DNA of 8,462 bases from Acidobacteriota bacterium (GCA_016201185.1 JACQDG010000040.1:1-8462), one strand, 5' to 3'; counted from the first letter of the stretch, positions 1 through 6,503 are shown. Notes: generated from the letters alone by a model not told the origin. Made by a program: numbers and translations.

Positions 1-1625
1 ACCATGGAGGCTTCGTCTTGCTGCAGCTTTTCGAAATCCTCGACCGTAAACTTCTTTCCGGTCTTCAGCACTTCGTCGATGCGGTGGAAGCGGAAGGCCG
101 GGTCCCACTCATAGCCGAGCGGGTACTTGTACCCCTTAGGGAGAATATTGTGGTTGGCCGTTGCTATATAGTGCTGCGGGGGATTGTACAGGTTGGGGAG
201 CTCCGAAGGGGGAAGGAAGCCCTCCCACTCGTAGCCGCCGTCGCCGGGCACGGGCAGGAGTCCGCTCCAGTTCTTGCGGATCGGTGTGAGGCCGCCCACC
301 TGCCAGCCGATGTTGCCGTCCAGGTCGGCATAGATCATGTTTTCCGAGGGCACCTTCCAGCGCTCCATGGCGGCGGTGAATTCTTTCCAGTTCTGTGCGC
401 GGTTGACGGAAAGGGCGGCGAGATACCCCGCTGTGCCGGGCTCCGCGCCCACCCAGCGCAGGGCGAAGGCGCGCCGGCGAGCCGCATCTTCGTAGACCAC
501 CGGCCCATGGACCGTGAATTTAAGTTCCACCTCGACCGGCTCGCCGCGGCCCTTGACGCGGACCTTTTCCCGCTCCACCTGCATCTCCCGCCAGCCGCCC
601 TGAAACTGGTAGCGAAGCGAGTTTGCCGGATCGATCTTTTCCACGTACAAATCCTGCTGATCGATGCCCACGACGGTCAAGCCGAAGGCTATGCGCTCGT
701 TGTGGCCGACAGTGACGCCGGGCAGGGTAGGCTCACCCGCGCCGATCACGTTCCAGCCGGGGCCGACCAGATGCGCCAGGTACCGCAAGGAGGGCAGCTC
801 GACGCGCCGGTGCGGATCGTTCGCCAGCAGCGGTTTGCCGGTGGCGGACATAGTTCCGTCCACGACCCAATTGTTGCTACCCGGCTTGGCATCAAGGCGC
901 ACCGGCCCGGTATCTTCCTCGAAACTCTTGAGGACCCCGACGTCGATGCCTTCGAGCGCCAGGCCCTTGGCCACTTCCACTTTGGTGGGCGGGTCGGGTG
1001 GGAGCAGCGCGGTGGCTTTTTCGAGGCCCAGCCGGGCCACCAGTTGCGCGCGGGCCACCTCGCTCACGGCGTTGCCCGTCATGGGAATGGCGCCCACGCG
1101 CAGCAGAACATCCCCGGACTTCCATTCACCGGGCCGGGCGCCTAGCAACTGAAACTCAATCGGCAGACGGTCGCCGGCGTGCCGGATGTAAGCATTGATG
1201 CCGCGGACAAACGCCTCGACAATGGCTTTGGCGTCCGGGGCGTAACTGGACCACTCGGCCTGCATGTCGCCGCGGTAGCGCATCAGCCGGGCGAAGCGAT
1301 CGCGCTCGACGTAAGAAGGACCCAGGATTTCAGCGAGCTCCCCGGCGCCGGTGCGCCGCCACAGGTCCATCTGGAAGAGCCGGTCCTGGGCGGCGACGAA
1401 GCCCTGGACGAAGAACAGGTCGCCGGTAGTTTGGGCGTAAATGTGCGGCACGCCCCAGTTGTCGCGCAGCACCTCGACCGGCTTCGAGAGGCCCGGGACA
1501 AGGATCTGGCCCTGCGTCTGGGCGAGCGTCCGGCGCGCGCGCTCCTCGAGCGTTGCGGGCGATCGGCTGCACCCGCTCCAGAGGAGCAGGATCACGAAAA
1601 GGGCCAGCGGCGTAAAGCGCTTCAT
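1..1625 (-). CDS. Penicillin acylase (penicillin amidase) family hydrolase, probable lipoprotein; C-terminus cut by window edge
   Basis: Ntn-hydrolase of the penicillin/cephalosporin/acyl-homoserine-lactone acylase family, which cleaves the amide bond of N-acylated substrates in the periplasm or at the cell surface. The reading frame is open from the ATG at 1625 to the left edge, giving 541 codons; family members are usually about 700-850 residues, so roughly the last third is missing. Residues 1-19 form a hydrophobic leader ending in SGC (Cys19), suggesting a lipoprotein, although Trp at -3 is atypical for a lipobox. The alpha-chain signature VLRDNWGVPHIYA is followed by QGFVAAQDRLFQMDLWRR. 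The motif PGSNNWVV places the probable autocatalytic nucleophile at Ser250 (codon 876-878), the future N-terminus of the beta chain. Then come GKPLLANDPH, GHNERIAFGLT and YIATANHN (Asn491/Asn493), the region holding the oxyanion Asn in penicillin G acylase. Substrate cannot be told from sequence. Start supported by GAGGTG five bases upstream. It is divergent from the next gene, 54 bases away. Confidence 0.93.
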   Translation of the reverse strand, partial: MKRFTPLALFVILLLWSGCSRSPATLEERARRTLAQTQGQILVPGLSKPVEVLRDNWGVPHIYAQTTGDLFFVQGFVAAQDRLFQMDLWRRTGAGELAEILGPSYVERDRFARLMRYRGDMQAEWSSYAPDAKAIVEAFVRGINAYIRHAGDRLPIEFQLLGARPGEWKSGDVLLRVGAIPMTGNAVSEVARAQLVARLGLEKATALLPPDPPTKVEVAKGLALEGIDVGVLKSFEEDTGPVRLDAKPGSNNWVVDGTMSATGKPLLANDPHRRVELPSLRYLAHLVGPGWNVIGAGEPTLPGVTVGHNERIAFGLTVVGIDQQDLYVEKIDPANSLRYQFQGGWREMQVEREKVRVKGRGEPVEVELKFTVHGPVVYEDAARRRAFALRWVGAEPGTAGYLAALSVNRAQNWKEFTAAMERWKVPSENMIYADLDGNIGWQVGGLTPIRKNWSGLLPVPGDGGYEWEGFLPPSELPNLYNPPQHYIATANHNILPKGYKYPLGYEWDPAFRFHRIDEVLKTGKKFTVEDFEKLQQDEASM

Positions 1626-1630
1626 GGAAT

Positions 1631-1636
1631 CACCTC
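1631..1636 (-). promoter_or_regulatory. Shine-Dalgarno for the acylase gene
   Basis: Read on the minus strand this is GAGGTG, five bases before the ATG at 1625. It supports that start codon, which also begins an intact export leader. Confidence 0.7.
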
Positions 1637-1679
1637 GCCAAGGGATTAAGATAGTAGTTCCCAGGGAGCCGCCGGCGCA

Positions 1680-2291
1680 ATGGGCACTCTTAATAACAAA
1701 GTCTTTGCCGTGGAGTATCGAAACGTGCCGGGCAAGGGGGTCTTTGCCCGCGGCGGCCTGAAGTTCCGCTCCGATGAAGCCGCTCTGCGGCAGCAGTATC
1801 GAGCTGTGCTGGAGAAAGTTTCGCTCGAGACCCTGCTGGGCGAGGCGGCGTTGTGGGTGCTGGGCCCTTCGACGGCCGCCATTTGGGCGTTTCCGCCGTT
1901 GCTCTGGCGGCTGCCTGTCGATCGGGCGGTAATTTACTCCGGCGCCCTGTTTCTGCTGCTGCAGGTCGCGCAAATGCTGTTCTTCTCCCGGCGCTTGAAT
2001 TATGTGCTGCTGGTGCTGGGCAACCGAGCGCTGCAAGTGATCGTCTATGCCGCCAGCGCCCTGGCGGAGTGGCGGATGGGAGCGCCGTGGAAGGCGGTGG
2101 CGCTCGCCGTGTGGCTGGCGCTGATGGCCACGGGCGTAGTACAGGTCCTCTTTACCGTCCCCTTCACGCCAATTCTAAAGCGCCTGTTCGAACTGGGTCC
2201 GGCGGACCAGGCGCTGCGGAACGTGGCGCAGCGACACGCGCGGCGGCTGGGAATTGATGCAGCTCTGTTGCGCGCGCCGCGCGAAAGCTGA
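1680..2291 (+). CDS. Uncharacterised integral membrane protein, about four transmembrane helices
   Basis: I do not recognise this 203-residue protein. The first ~50 residues are polar and charged (VEYRNVPGKGVFARGG, then an amphipathic stretch around 33-53) and contain no signal peptide. Four hydrophobic segments follow, roughly residues 56-76, 83-102, 106-127 and 137-158, joined by short loops; RR at 104-105 and KR at 167-168 mark likely cytoplasmic ends. The C-terminal ~45 residues are soluble and basic (QRHARRLGI). With an even number of helices and basic ends, both termini are probably cytoplasmic. An AGGGAG lies 11 bases before the ATG, slightly long for a ribosome site, and no better start is visible. 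Third-position GC and clean length argue for a real gene. It diverges from the acylase gene and converges on the SYLF gene, so it is probably transcribed alone. Function unknown. Confidence 0.75.
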   Translation: MGTLNNKVFAVEYRNVPGKGVFARGGLKFRSDEAALRQQYRAVLEKVSLETLLGEAALWVLGPSTAAIWAFPPLLWRLPVDRAVIYSGALFLLLQVAQMLFFSRRLNYVLLVLGNRALQVIVYAASALAEWRMGAPWKAVALAVWLALMATGVVQVLFTVPFTPILKRLFELGPADQALRNVAQRHARRLGIDAALLRAPRES

Positions 2292-2311
2292 ATGGCGAGC
2301 GCCGGCCAGCT
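2286..2311. terminator. Imperfect inverted repeat between convergent stop codons; possible bidirectional terminator
   Basis: AGCTG (2286-2290) pairs with CAGCT (2307-2311), then a symmetrical 3x3 internal loop, then GGC (2294-2296) pairs with GCC (2301-2303) around a GAGC loop. The hairpin spans the gap between the stop of the membrane-protein gene (2291) and that of the SYLF gene (2311). There is no T-tract on either side, so it is not a classical intrinsic terminator. Its position is suggestive, the structure is weak. Confidence 0.25.
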
Positions 2312-3012
2312 CACTTCGCCGACACGTTCCGCGGCGCGTGCTTGGTCAGCGCCTTGGTGAAAGGGGCGGCGGCGGCCGGGATGGAGCCTCCCTTCAGCAG
2401 CAGGTCCTTGGCCTGGACCTCCTTGCCGTAGAGCCTTTGGTTGGCATCGTTGTCCGGCTTGACTACGGCCCCGTCGAGCGAAACACCGGCAAACAGCCCG
2501 CGAGTGCGCGCGTAGGTGAGAATCTCGGCGTGCATCAAGACGTCGGTCTGGGCCGAAGCTGTCCGGCCTTTAGGACCTGCCGCGGCCGAAGCATCGCCTC
2601 CCAGTGTGAACTTGTCCTTCAGAAGATGGTCAATCCCCTTGCGGTTCATCACCAGGAAAACCACGTCGGAGGATTGCCCGCCCAGTTGGAAGCCGAAGCT
2701 GCCGCCTCCGATGGTAAGCATGGAAGGAGGACCCCAGGGGCCTGCATTCTTCTCCCCCGTGCGGCAGGAGACGGCGCCGCGACCAAAGCGACCGCCGACG
2801 CCGAAAGCCGCTTTCTTCAAGCCGGGGACGACGGCCACGCACTCGGCACGCGCCAGCAGCTCGCCGGGAATCGCATCATCGGGGGCGGCCATGATCTCGC
2901 CCAGGACTTCCCCACATTCCTTGAGCCGATCCGATTCTTTGCTCTTCTCGGCTCCGAAGAGTACAGAAAAACCAGCCAGTAAAACAAGGCGCCTCTTCGC
3001 GTGTTTTCTCAT
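2311..3012 (-). CDS. Exported SYLF-domain (Ysc84/DUF500) protein, putative lipid-binding
   Basis: A 233-residue protein of the SYLF family, a domain shown in eukaryotic members to bind phosphoinositide lipids; the bacterial role is not established. Residues 1-21 are a short signal peptide with a basic start (RKHAKRR) and hydrophobic core (LVLLAGFSVLFGA), so the protein is probably periplasmic. The domain follows at about 30-200. Family hallmarks are the AECVAVVPGLKKAAFG stretch (56-71), GGRFGRGAVSCR (73-84), GGGSFGFQLGGQSSDVV (102-118), VMNRKGIDHLL (121-131) and FTLGGDASAAAGPKGR (135-150), then a RGLFAG motif. The length is normal and no key segment is missing. Cys33, Cys58 and Cys83 remain in the mature protein. 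The ATG at 3012 lacks a strong ribosome site (only GAG two bases away), so translation may be modest. Its promoter must lie in the 89-base gap shared with the divergent plus-strand cluster. Confidence 0.92.
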   Translation of the reverse strand: MRKHAKRRLVLLAGFSVLFGAEKSKESDRLKECGEVLGEIMAAPDDAIPGELLARAECVAVVPGLKKAAFGVGGRFGRGAVSCRTGEKNAGPWGPPSMLTIGGGSFGFQLGGQSSDVVFLVMNRKGIDHLLKDKFTLGGDASAAAGPKGRTASAQTDVLMHAEILTYARTRGLFAGVSLDGAVVKPDNDANQRLYGKEVQAKDLLLKGGSIPAAAAPFTKALTKHAPRNVSAK

Positions 3013-3056
3013 ACTCTTAATCTACAACGAAAGAGGACGGATTGCTCGGGGCGCTG

Positions 3057-3063
3057 TTATAAA
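3057..3063. promoter_or_regulatory. AT-rich TTATAAA in the divergent gap; candidate -10 element, possibly shared
   Basis: The 89-base gap between the SYLF start (3012) and the start at 3102 contains the palindrome TTATAA. Read on plus it gives TATAAA (3058-3063), about 39 bases before the ATG at 3102. Read on minus it gives TATAAC (3056-3061), about 44 bases before the ATG at 3012. Neither direction has a convincing -35 hexamer at 16-18 bases. It is the most AT-rich spot in the gap, so it is the best candidate for both promoters, but this is weak evidence. Confidence 0.3.
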
Positions 3064-3101
3064 GGAAAAAGGCTCCGTAAGTTGGCGATACTGGAATTCA
3101 T

Positions 3102-3680
3102 ATGCTTAAGAACCTGTTGAGAACCAGCGCTCTGCTGTTATTTGTTTTCGGTACGCTCCAAGGCACCATGGTTCCCGCCCTTTCCCTCGAAGAGATAGTG
3201 GAGCGATCGGAACAGATTGTTCACGGCCGTTGCCTGCGGACCTGGACTTCCTGGGACGCTCAGACGCGTGCCGTTTGGACCCACAACGAGATCGAGGTTG
3301 CGGATGTTCTGAAGGGCGGAAGAACCCAAACCGTCGTGGTCAGCGAGCCGGGCGGAAGGCTGGGGGATATCGAAACGTGGATTGCAGGCATGCCGCGGTA
3401 CGAGCCGGGCGAGGAAGTCGTCGTGTTCCTCTACCGGACCCCCATCGGCTTTGTGCGCTCGCGCGGGCTGGGGCAGGGCAAGTTTACGGTGCAGGCCGAC
3501 CCCGCCAGCGGGGAACTCCGGGTGCAGGCACAGCTTGGCGGAGCGGCGGTGGTGGAGCCGGCCGGCGCCGCGCGAATGCCGCGAATCGGACTCCAGCAAC
3601 TGGATGGCGAAAGGCTGGAGGCGTTTAAGGCGCAGGTGCGGGGCCTGGTGATCCGGCAGGCCCAGGGGGGACGACAATAA
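3102..3680 (+). CDS. Exported protein of unknown function, first gene of the matrixin cluster
   Basis: A 192-residue protein of no function known to me. Residues 1-26 form a signal peptide: Lys and Arg near the start, a hydrophobic core (ALLLFVFG) and a likely cut after VPA, before LSLEE. The mature part begins with LEEIVERSEQIVHGR, continues with WTHNEIEVADVLKG (59-72) and VVVSEPGG, then RYEPGEEVVVFLYR (99-112) and GLGQGKFTV (122-130). It has the look of a small all-beta domain, with the last ~30 residues (about 160-190) predicted helical. A single Cys (44) excludes an internal disulfide. GGA six bases before the ATG at 3102 gives a weak ribosome site; an in-frame ATG at 3168 would destroy the leader. 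It ends one base before the metallopeptidase ATG, so the two are almost certainly co-transcribed and translationally coupled. It could be an accessory, chaperone or inhibitor for that enzyme; this is inference from position only. Confidence 0.85.
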   Translation: MLKNLLRTSALLLFVFGTLQGTMVPALSLEEIVERSEQIVHGRCLRTWTSWDAQTRAVWTHNEIEVADVLKGGRTQTVVVSEPGGRLGDIETWIAGMPRYEPGEEVVVFLYRTPIGFVRSRGLGQGKFTVQADPASGELRVQAQLGGAAVVEPAGAARMPRIGLQQLDGERLEAFKAQVRGLVIRQAQGGRQ

Positions 3681-3681
3681 C

Positions 3682-5772
3682 ATGCGCCGCCGTTATTCCT
3701 TCCGGGTGCTTTGTTTCTGCCTGGCCCTGGCCCCGGCCTGGGCCTTCATCCAGGCGCGCACTTCCGGCGGCGCCTTCCTGCACCGCACCGACGCCAGGGG
3801 CATTCTTTTCCTGATCAACGACAAGACCGCCCCGGGGCTAAAGAACACAAGCGGCGGTGTCACTATCACCGCGGACAGCGACCCGATCACCGCCTTGCAG
3901 GCTGCTATGACCACGTGGAGCGAAGTACCCACAGCCGCTGTCAGCTTTGTCGCCCCGGGGAGCACCTCGCAGGACAGCCCAGACCCGTCACCGAATCCGC
4001 TGCAGTGCTTTCCCGATGGCAAGCACATCATATCGTTTGCTGACACGCCCGCCAACCGGACGCTAGTCGGTGACGCGCTGGCGATCACATCGACCTGCCC
4101 TTCTTTTTCCGCGGAGATTCTTGACACCGACATTTTCTTCAGCCCCACCGTCACCTTCTCCACCACGCTGCAAAGCGGAACTTACGACATCCAGTCCATA
4201 GCAACCCACGAGCTGGGTCATTCGCTGGGCGCCGGTCACTCCGGATTGCTGGCGGCTACAATGTATGCCCGAACGCCGTCGGCGACCAACAGACAGACTG
4301 TGCTAACGGCCGATGACATCGGCTTTGTGACCCAGGTGTACCCGGCGAACAATCTGGCGGCATCCGCCTTCGGCTCCATCAGTGGAAAGGTGACGCTGAG
4401 CGGAGGCGGGGCCGTACCCGGAGCCCTGGTGACGGCCGTTGATCCTTCTACCAGCATAGCCGTAGGGAGCATCACCCTTTCGGACGGTTCCTACACCATT
4501 GCCATGCTTCCGCCCGGCCGCTATGTCGTCTACGCCGAACCGATGGATGGCCCGGCTACGCCTACCGACGTGGGCAACTACGGCACGGGTGCCAACACGG
4601 CATTCTCTACAGTGCTGTCCGGCGCCGACTCTCCCGTTCCGGTGAGCGTGGGAACAACGACGACGGTAAACCTGACCGTGACCGCGGGAACACCCGCGTT
4701 GAACATTCAGGGCAGCGGGTCGGGTCCGGTGGGCACTAATTTTCGCCTGACGACCGGAGGATTCATCCTGCACCAGGGGGAAACCGTTGATGTGACGGTC
4801 TTCGGCAAGGGCCTCGCCGACCCGAGCATTTCCGAGAGCAGCATTTCTTTTCTGGGGGCGTCCATCACCGTGCAGGCAGGGAGCCTGGGCACGGGCAGTG
4901 TCACCCTCAGCGGAAGTAACCTGCCGGCGTTGATTTTTACCGTACAAGTGGACCCTGCCGTCCCGCTGGGCGCGGCCACGTTGCTCATCCGCAGTTCTTC
5001 CTCGGAAGTGGTGCTTTCGGCCGGGGCTAAAATCCTGCCCCCCCTGCCCTCGTTTCCGTCTAACGGGGTGGTTAGCGCGGCGAGCTATGCCTTTGCCGGC
5101 GGAGCGGCGGTTCCGGGGGAGATCGTTTCCATATTTGGAGTAGGCATGGGCCCGGCTTCCGGTGTGCAGGCCGGGCTCGATTTCATCACCGGGCGGCTGA
5201 GCGCCCAGGTGGCGGGCGTGGTGGTGACCTTCAACGGGGTCCGGGCGCCTCTTTACTTCGTCCGGCAGGATCAGATCAACGCCCAGGTGCCCTTTGAGAT
5301 GGCGGGCCAATCCAGCGCCAACGTAATTGTCAGCTACCAATCCGTCGGGAGCGCACCGGTCGCCATCCCGCTGGGCCAGGCGCGGCCGGGCATCTTTACC
5401 AAGGACTCTTCGGGGAAGGGCCAGGGAGCGATCCTGAACCAGGACGGCACGGTGGCCGACTCCAACCACCCGGCTTCCCGGGGAAGTGTGATTACCGTTT
5501 ATGCCACGGGCCAGGGGGAAATCCAGCCGCCTCTGGCGACGGGTGAACTGGCGCCGCGTTCCACCCTCAGCGTGGTGACCCAGGCCAAGTCAGCTACCAT
5601 GGGGGGCCGGCCCGCCGCCCTGCTGTTCGCGGGCATGGCTCCCGATTACGCGGGCTTGCTGCAAGTGAACCTGGCGGTGCCGGCCGACGCGCCGGTGGGA
5701 CCGAACGTGCCGGTAGTGCTGAACATCGGCGGGATTTCCAGCCCCGGCGGTGTGACCATCGCCGTCAGGTAA
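3682..5772 (+). CDS. Secreted matrixin-like zinc metallopeptidase with carboxypeptidase-regulatory-like and TIGR03437 C-terminal domains
   Basis: A 696-residue multidomain exported protein. Residues 1-21 are a signal peptide (RRR start, cut likely after AWA). Residues about 35-218 form an M10/metzincin-type catalytic domain: the zinc motif HELGHSLGAGH spans 176-186 (His176, His180, His186 ligands; Glu177 catalytic), and Met194 eight residues on fits the Met-turn spacing of matrixins. No propeptide or cysteine-switch motif is visible between leader and catalytic domain. Cys109 and Cys139 are the only cysteines outside the leader and could form a disulfide. Residues about 231-290 look like a carboxypeptidase regulatory-like beta-sandwich (GSISGKVTL, then DGSYTIAMLPPGRYVV). 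Residues about 291-455 are Ser/Thr/Gly-rich beta repeats resembling an IPT-type fold. Residues 461-696 match the Solibacter-type domain TIGR03437 (NGVVSAASY, VSIFGVGMGP, DQINAQVPFE, ITVYATGQGE, YAGLLQVNLAVP). The substrate is unknown. It is coupled to the upstream gene by a one-base gap and followed by the methyltransferase. Confidence 0.93.
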   Translation: MRRRYSFRVLCFCLALAPAWAFIQARTSGGAFLHRTDARGILFLINDKTAPGLKNTSGGVTITADSDPITALQAAMTTWSEVPTAAVSFVAPGSTSQDSPDPSPNPLQCFPDGKHIISFADTPANRTLVGDALAITSTCPSFSAEILDTDIFFSPTVTFSTTLQSGTYDIQSIATHELGHSLGAGHSGLLAATMYARTPSATNRQTVLTADDIGFVTQVYPANNLAASAFGSISGKVTLSGGGAVPGALVTAVDPSTSIAVGSITLSDGSYTIAMLPPGRYVVYAEPMDGPATPTDVGNYGTGANTAFSTVLSGADSPVPVSVGTTTTVNLTVTAGTPALNIQGSGSGPVGTNFRLTTGGFILHQGETVDVTVFGKGLADPSISESSISFLGASITVQAGSLGTGSVTLSGSNLPALIFTVQVDPAVPLGAATLLIRSSSSEVVLSAGAKILPPLPSFPSNGVVSAASYAFAGGAAVPGEIVSIFGVGMGPASGVQAGLDFITGRLSAQVAGVVVTFNGVRAPLYFVRQDQINAQVPFEMAGQSSANVIVSYQSVGSAPVAIPLGQARPGIFTKDSSGKGQGAILNQDGTVADSNHPASRGSVITVYATGQGEIQPPLATGELAPRSTLSVVTQAKSATMGGRPAALLFAGMAPDYAGLLQVNLAVPADAPVGPNVPVVLNIGGISSPGGVTIAVR

Positions 5773-5775
5773 GAT

Positions 5776-5780
5776 AGGGG
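5776..5780 (+). promoter_or_regulatory. Shine-Dalgarno-like AGGGG deciding the methyltransferase start
   Basis: AGGGG lies 10 bases before the ATG at 5791 and only one base before the in-frame GTG at 5782. The spacing favours 5791 as the start. It falls just after the stop codon of the metallopeptidase gene (5772). Confidence 0.5.
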
Positions 5781-5790
5781 TGTGGGAAAC

Positions 5791-6408
5791 ATGATGCTTG
5801 CTGTTCTGCTCGCGGTTTTGCTTCCCCTGGTCGCCGCCGCACAGAAGACCCGGCCTGGTCGGAAGGAAATCCTCGATCACCTGTCGCACATGCGCGCCAC
5901 CGAGAAGGGCATGATGAACGTGGCGTCGAAAGAAGGAGAGTATCTTTCCGAGCTGGTGAAGAAGCTGAAGGCGCACCGGGCGCTCGAGATCGGCACCTCG
6001 AACGGCTATTCGGGCGTCTGGCTGGCCATGGGGCTGCGCGAGACCGGCGGCAAACTGCTGACGCTCGATATCGACGAGGGCCGGCGCTCGCTGGCGCTCA
6101 AGAATTTCAAGGCCACAGGACTTGACGATGTGATCGAATCGCGGCTCGGCGACGCCTTGAAGATCATTCCTACTCTGGAAGGGCCTTTCGATCTGGTTTT
6201 TATTGACGCCTGGAAGCCGGACTACAAGAAATACCTGGATATGACTCTGCCCCTTGTGCGTTCCGGCGGCGTGATTGCGGCCCACAACGTGGAGTCCCAC
6301 CCCCAGGATATGCAGGATTTCCTTCTGGCCATCCGCACCAATCCGCAGCTAAGAACGGAGATCGTGAAGCTGGGCCCGGGCGGGCTTTCGATCAGCTACA
6401 AGAAATAG
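5791..6408 (+). CDS. COMT-like class I SAM-dependent O-methyltransferase with apparent signal peptide
   Basis: A 205-residue protein (numbered from the ATG at 5791; GTG 5782 would add three residues) that follows catechol O-methyltransferase over its whole length. Counterparts I can align from memory are MNV (42-44; COMT SAM-binding MNV), EIGTSNGY (66-73; COMT ELGAYCGY), Asp93 in LLTLDID (COMT Glu90, ribose contact), and FIDAWK (Asp139, Trp141, Lys142; COMT metal ligand Asp141, Trp143, catalytic Lys144). The second metal ligand differs: COMT has Asp169-Asn170 in ADNV, here AHNV (His165-Asn166). The N-terminus is strongly hydrophobic (LAVLLAVLLPLVAAAQ, cut likely before Gln18), a signal peptide or anchor without a basic start. 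Cytosolic family members lack such a leader, and SAM is cytosolic. Starting instead at Met34 would leave the MNV motif but remove the usual N-terminal helix, and no ribosome site precedes it. It lies 18 bases after the metallopeptidase, so probably the same transcript. The methyl acceptor is unknown. Confidence 0.9.
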   Translation: MMLAVLLAVLLPLVAAAQKTRPGRKEILDHLSHMRATEKGMMNVASKEGEYLSELVKKLKAHRALEIGTSNGYSGVWLAMGLRETGGKLLTLDIDEGRRSLALKNFKATGLDDVIESRLGDALKIIPTLEGPFDLVFIDAWKPDYKKYLDMTLPLVRSGGVIAAHNVESHPQDMQDFLLAIRTNPQLRTEIVKLGPGGLSISYKK

Positions 6409-6436
6409 TCTGCCGGCGCCTTTGCGGGCCGAGGAA

Positions 6437-6465
6437 TTGCCGCTGCGCTTCTCAAGATATACACT
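6437..6465 (+). promoter_or_regulatory. Candidate sigma-70-type promoter for the S9 peptidase gene
   Basis: TTGCCG (6437-6442) and TACACT (6460-6465) are separated by 17 bases and each match four of six consensus positions. Transcription would begin near 6472 and give a leader of about 39 bases before the ATG at 6511. The overlapping TATACA (6458-6463) would leave a spacer of only 15. The 102-base gap after the methyltransferase holds no obvious terminator, so read-through from the upstream cluster is also possible. Confidence 0.4.
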
Positions 6466-6490
6466 ACCAGTCTGCCTGTCGAAGAACGCG

Positions 6491-6503
6491 GGAGGAGGAG
6501 GGG
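6491..6503 (+). promoter_or_regulatory. Very strong Shine-Dalgarno for the S9 peptidase gene
   Basis: The purine run GGAGGAGGAGGGG ends seven bases before the ATG at 6511. It is the best ribosome binding site in the window and fixes this start. It offers several overlapping anti-SD pairing registers, so high translation is likely. Confidence 0.85.

Noticed and set aside
18..1145. 375-codon open frame on the plus strand opposite the acylase gene
   Set aside because: It lies wholly within the clear penicillin-acylase reading frame on the minus strand. High GC keeps the antisense frame open; the translation shows no recognisable domain.
1626..1679. Promoter for the divergent acylase and membrane-protein genes
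   Set aside because: An AT-rich stretch (TTAAGATAGTAGT) sits in the 54-base gap, but no -35/-10 pair with normal spacing could be defined on either strand.
2254..2982. 242-codon plus-strand frame opposite the SYLF gene
   Set aside because: The minus-strand SYLF motifs are unambiguous; this frame starts inside the membrane-protein gene and has no recognisable content.
3682..3747. Possible twin-arginine (Tat) signal on the metallopeptidase, suggested by the RRR start
   Set aside because: The residues after the arginines (YSFRV) do not fit the RRxFLK consensus; a general Sec leader explains it better.
4303..5469. 388-codon open frame on the minus strand opposite the metallopeptidase gene
   Set aside because: It overlaps well-recognised domains on the plus strand; its Arg/His/Gly-rich translation is typical of an antisense shadow in GC-rich DNA.
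5590..6300. 236-codon open frame on the minus strand across the metallopeptidase end and the methyltransferase
   Set aside because: It spans two real genes on the other strand and has no family features.
6409..6440. GC-rich inverted segments after the methyltransferase stop, considered as a terminator
   Set aside because: Only four-base stems (such as CGGC with GCCG) can be drawn and no T-run follows; not enough to call a terminator.
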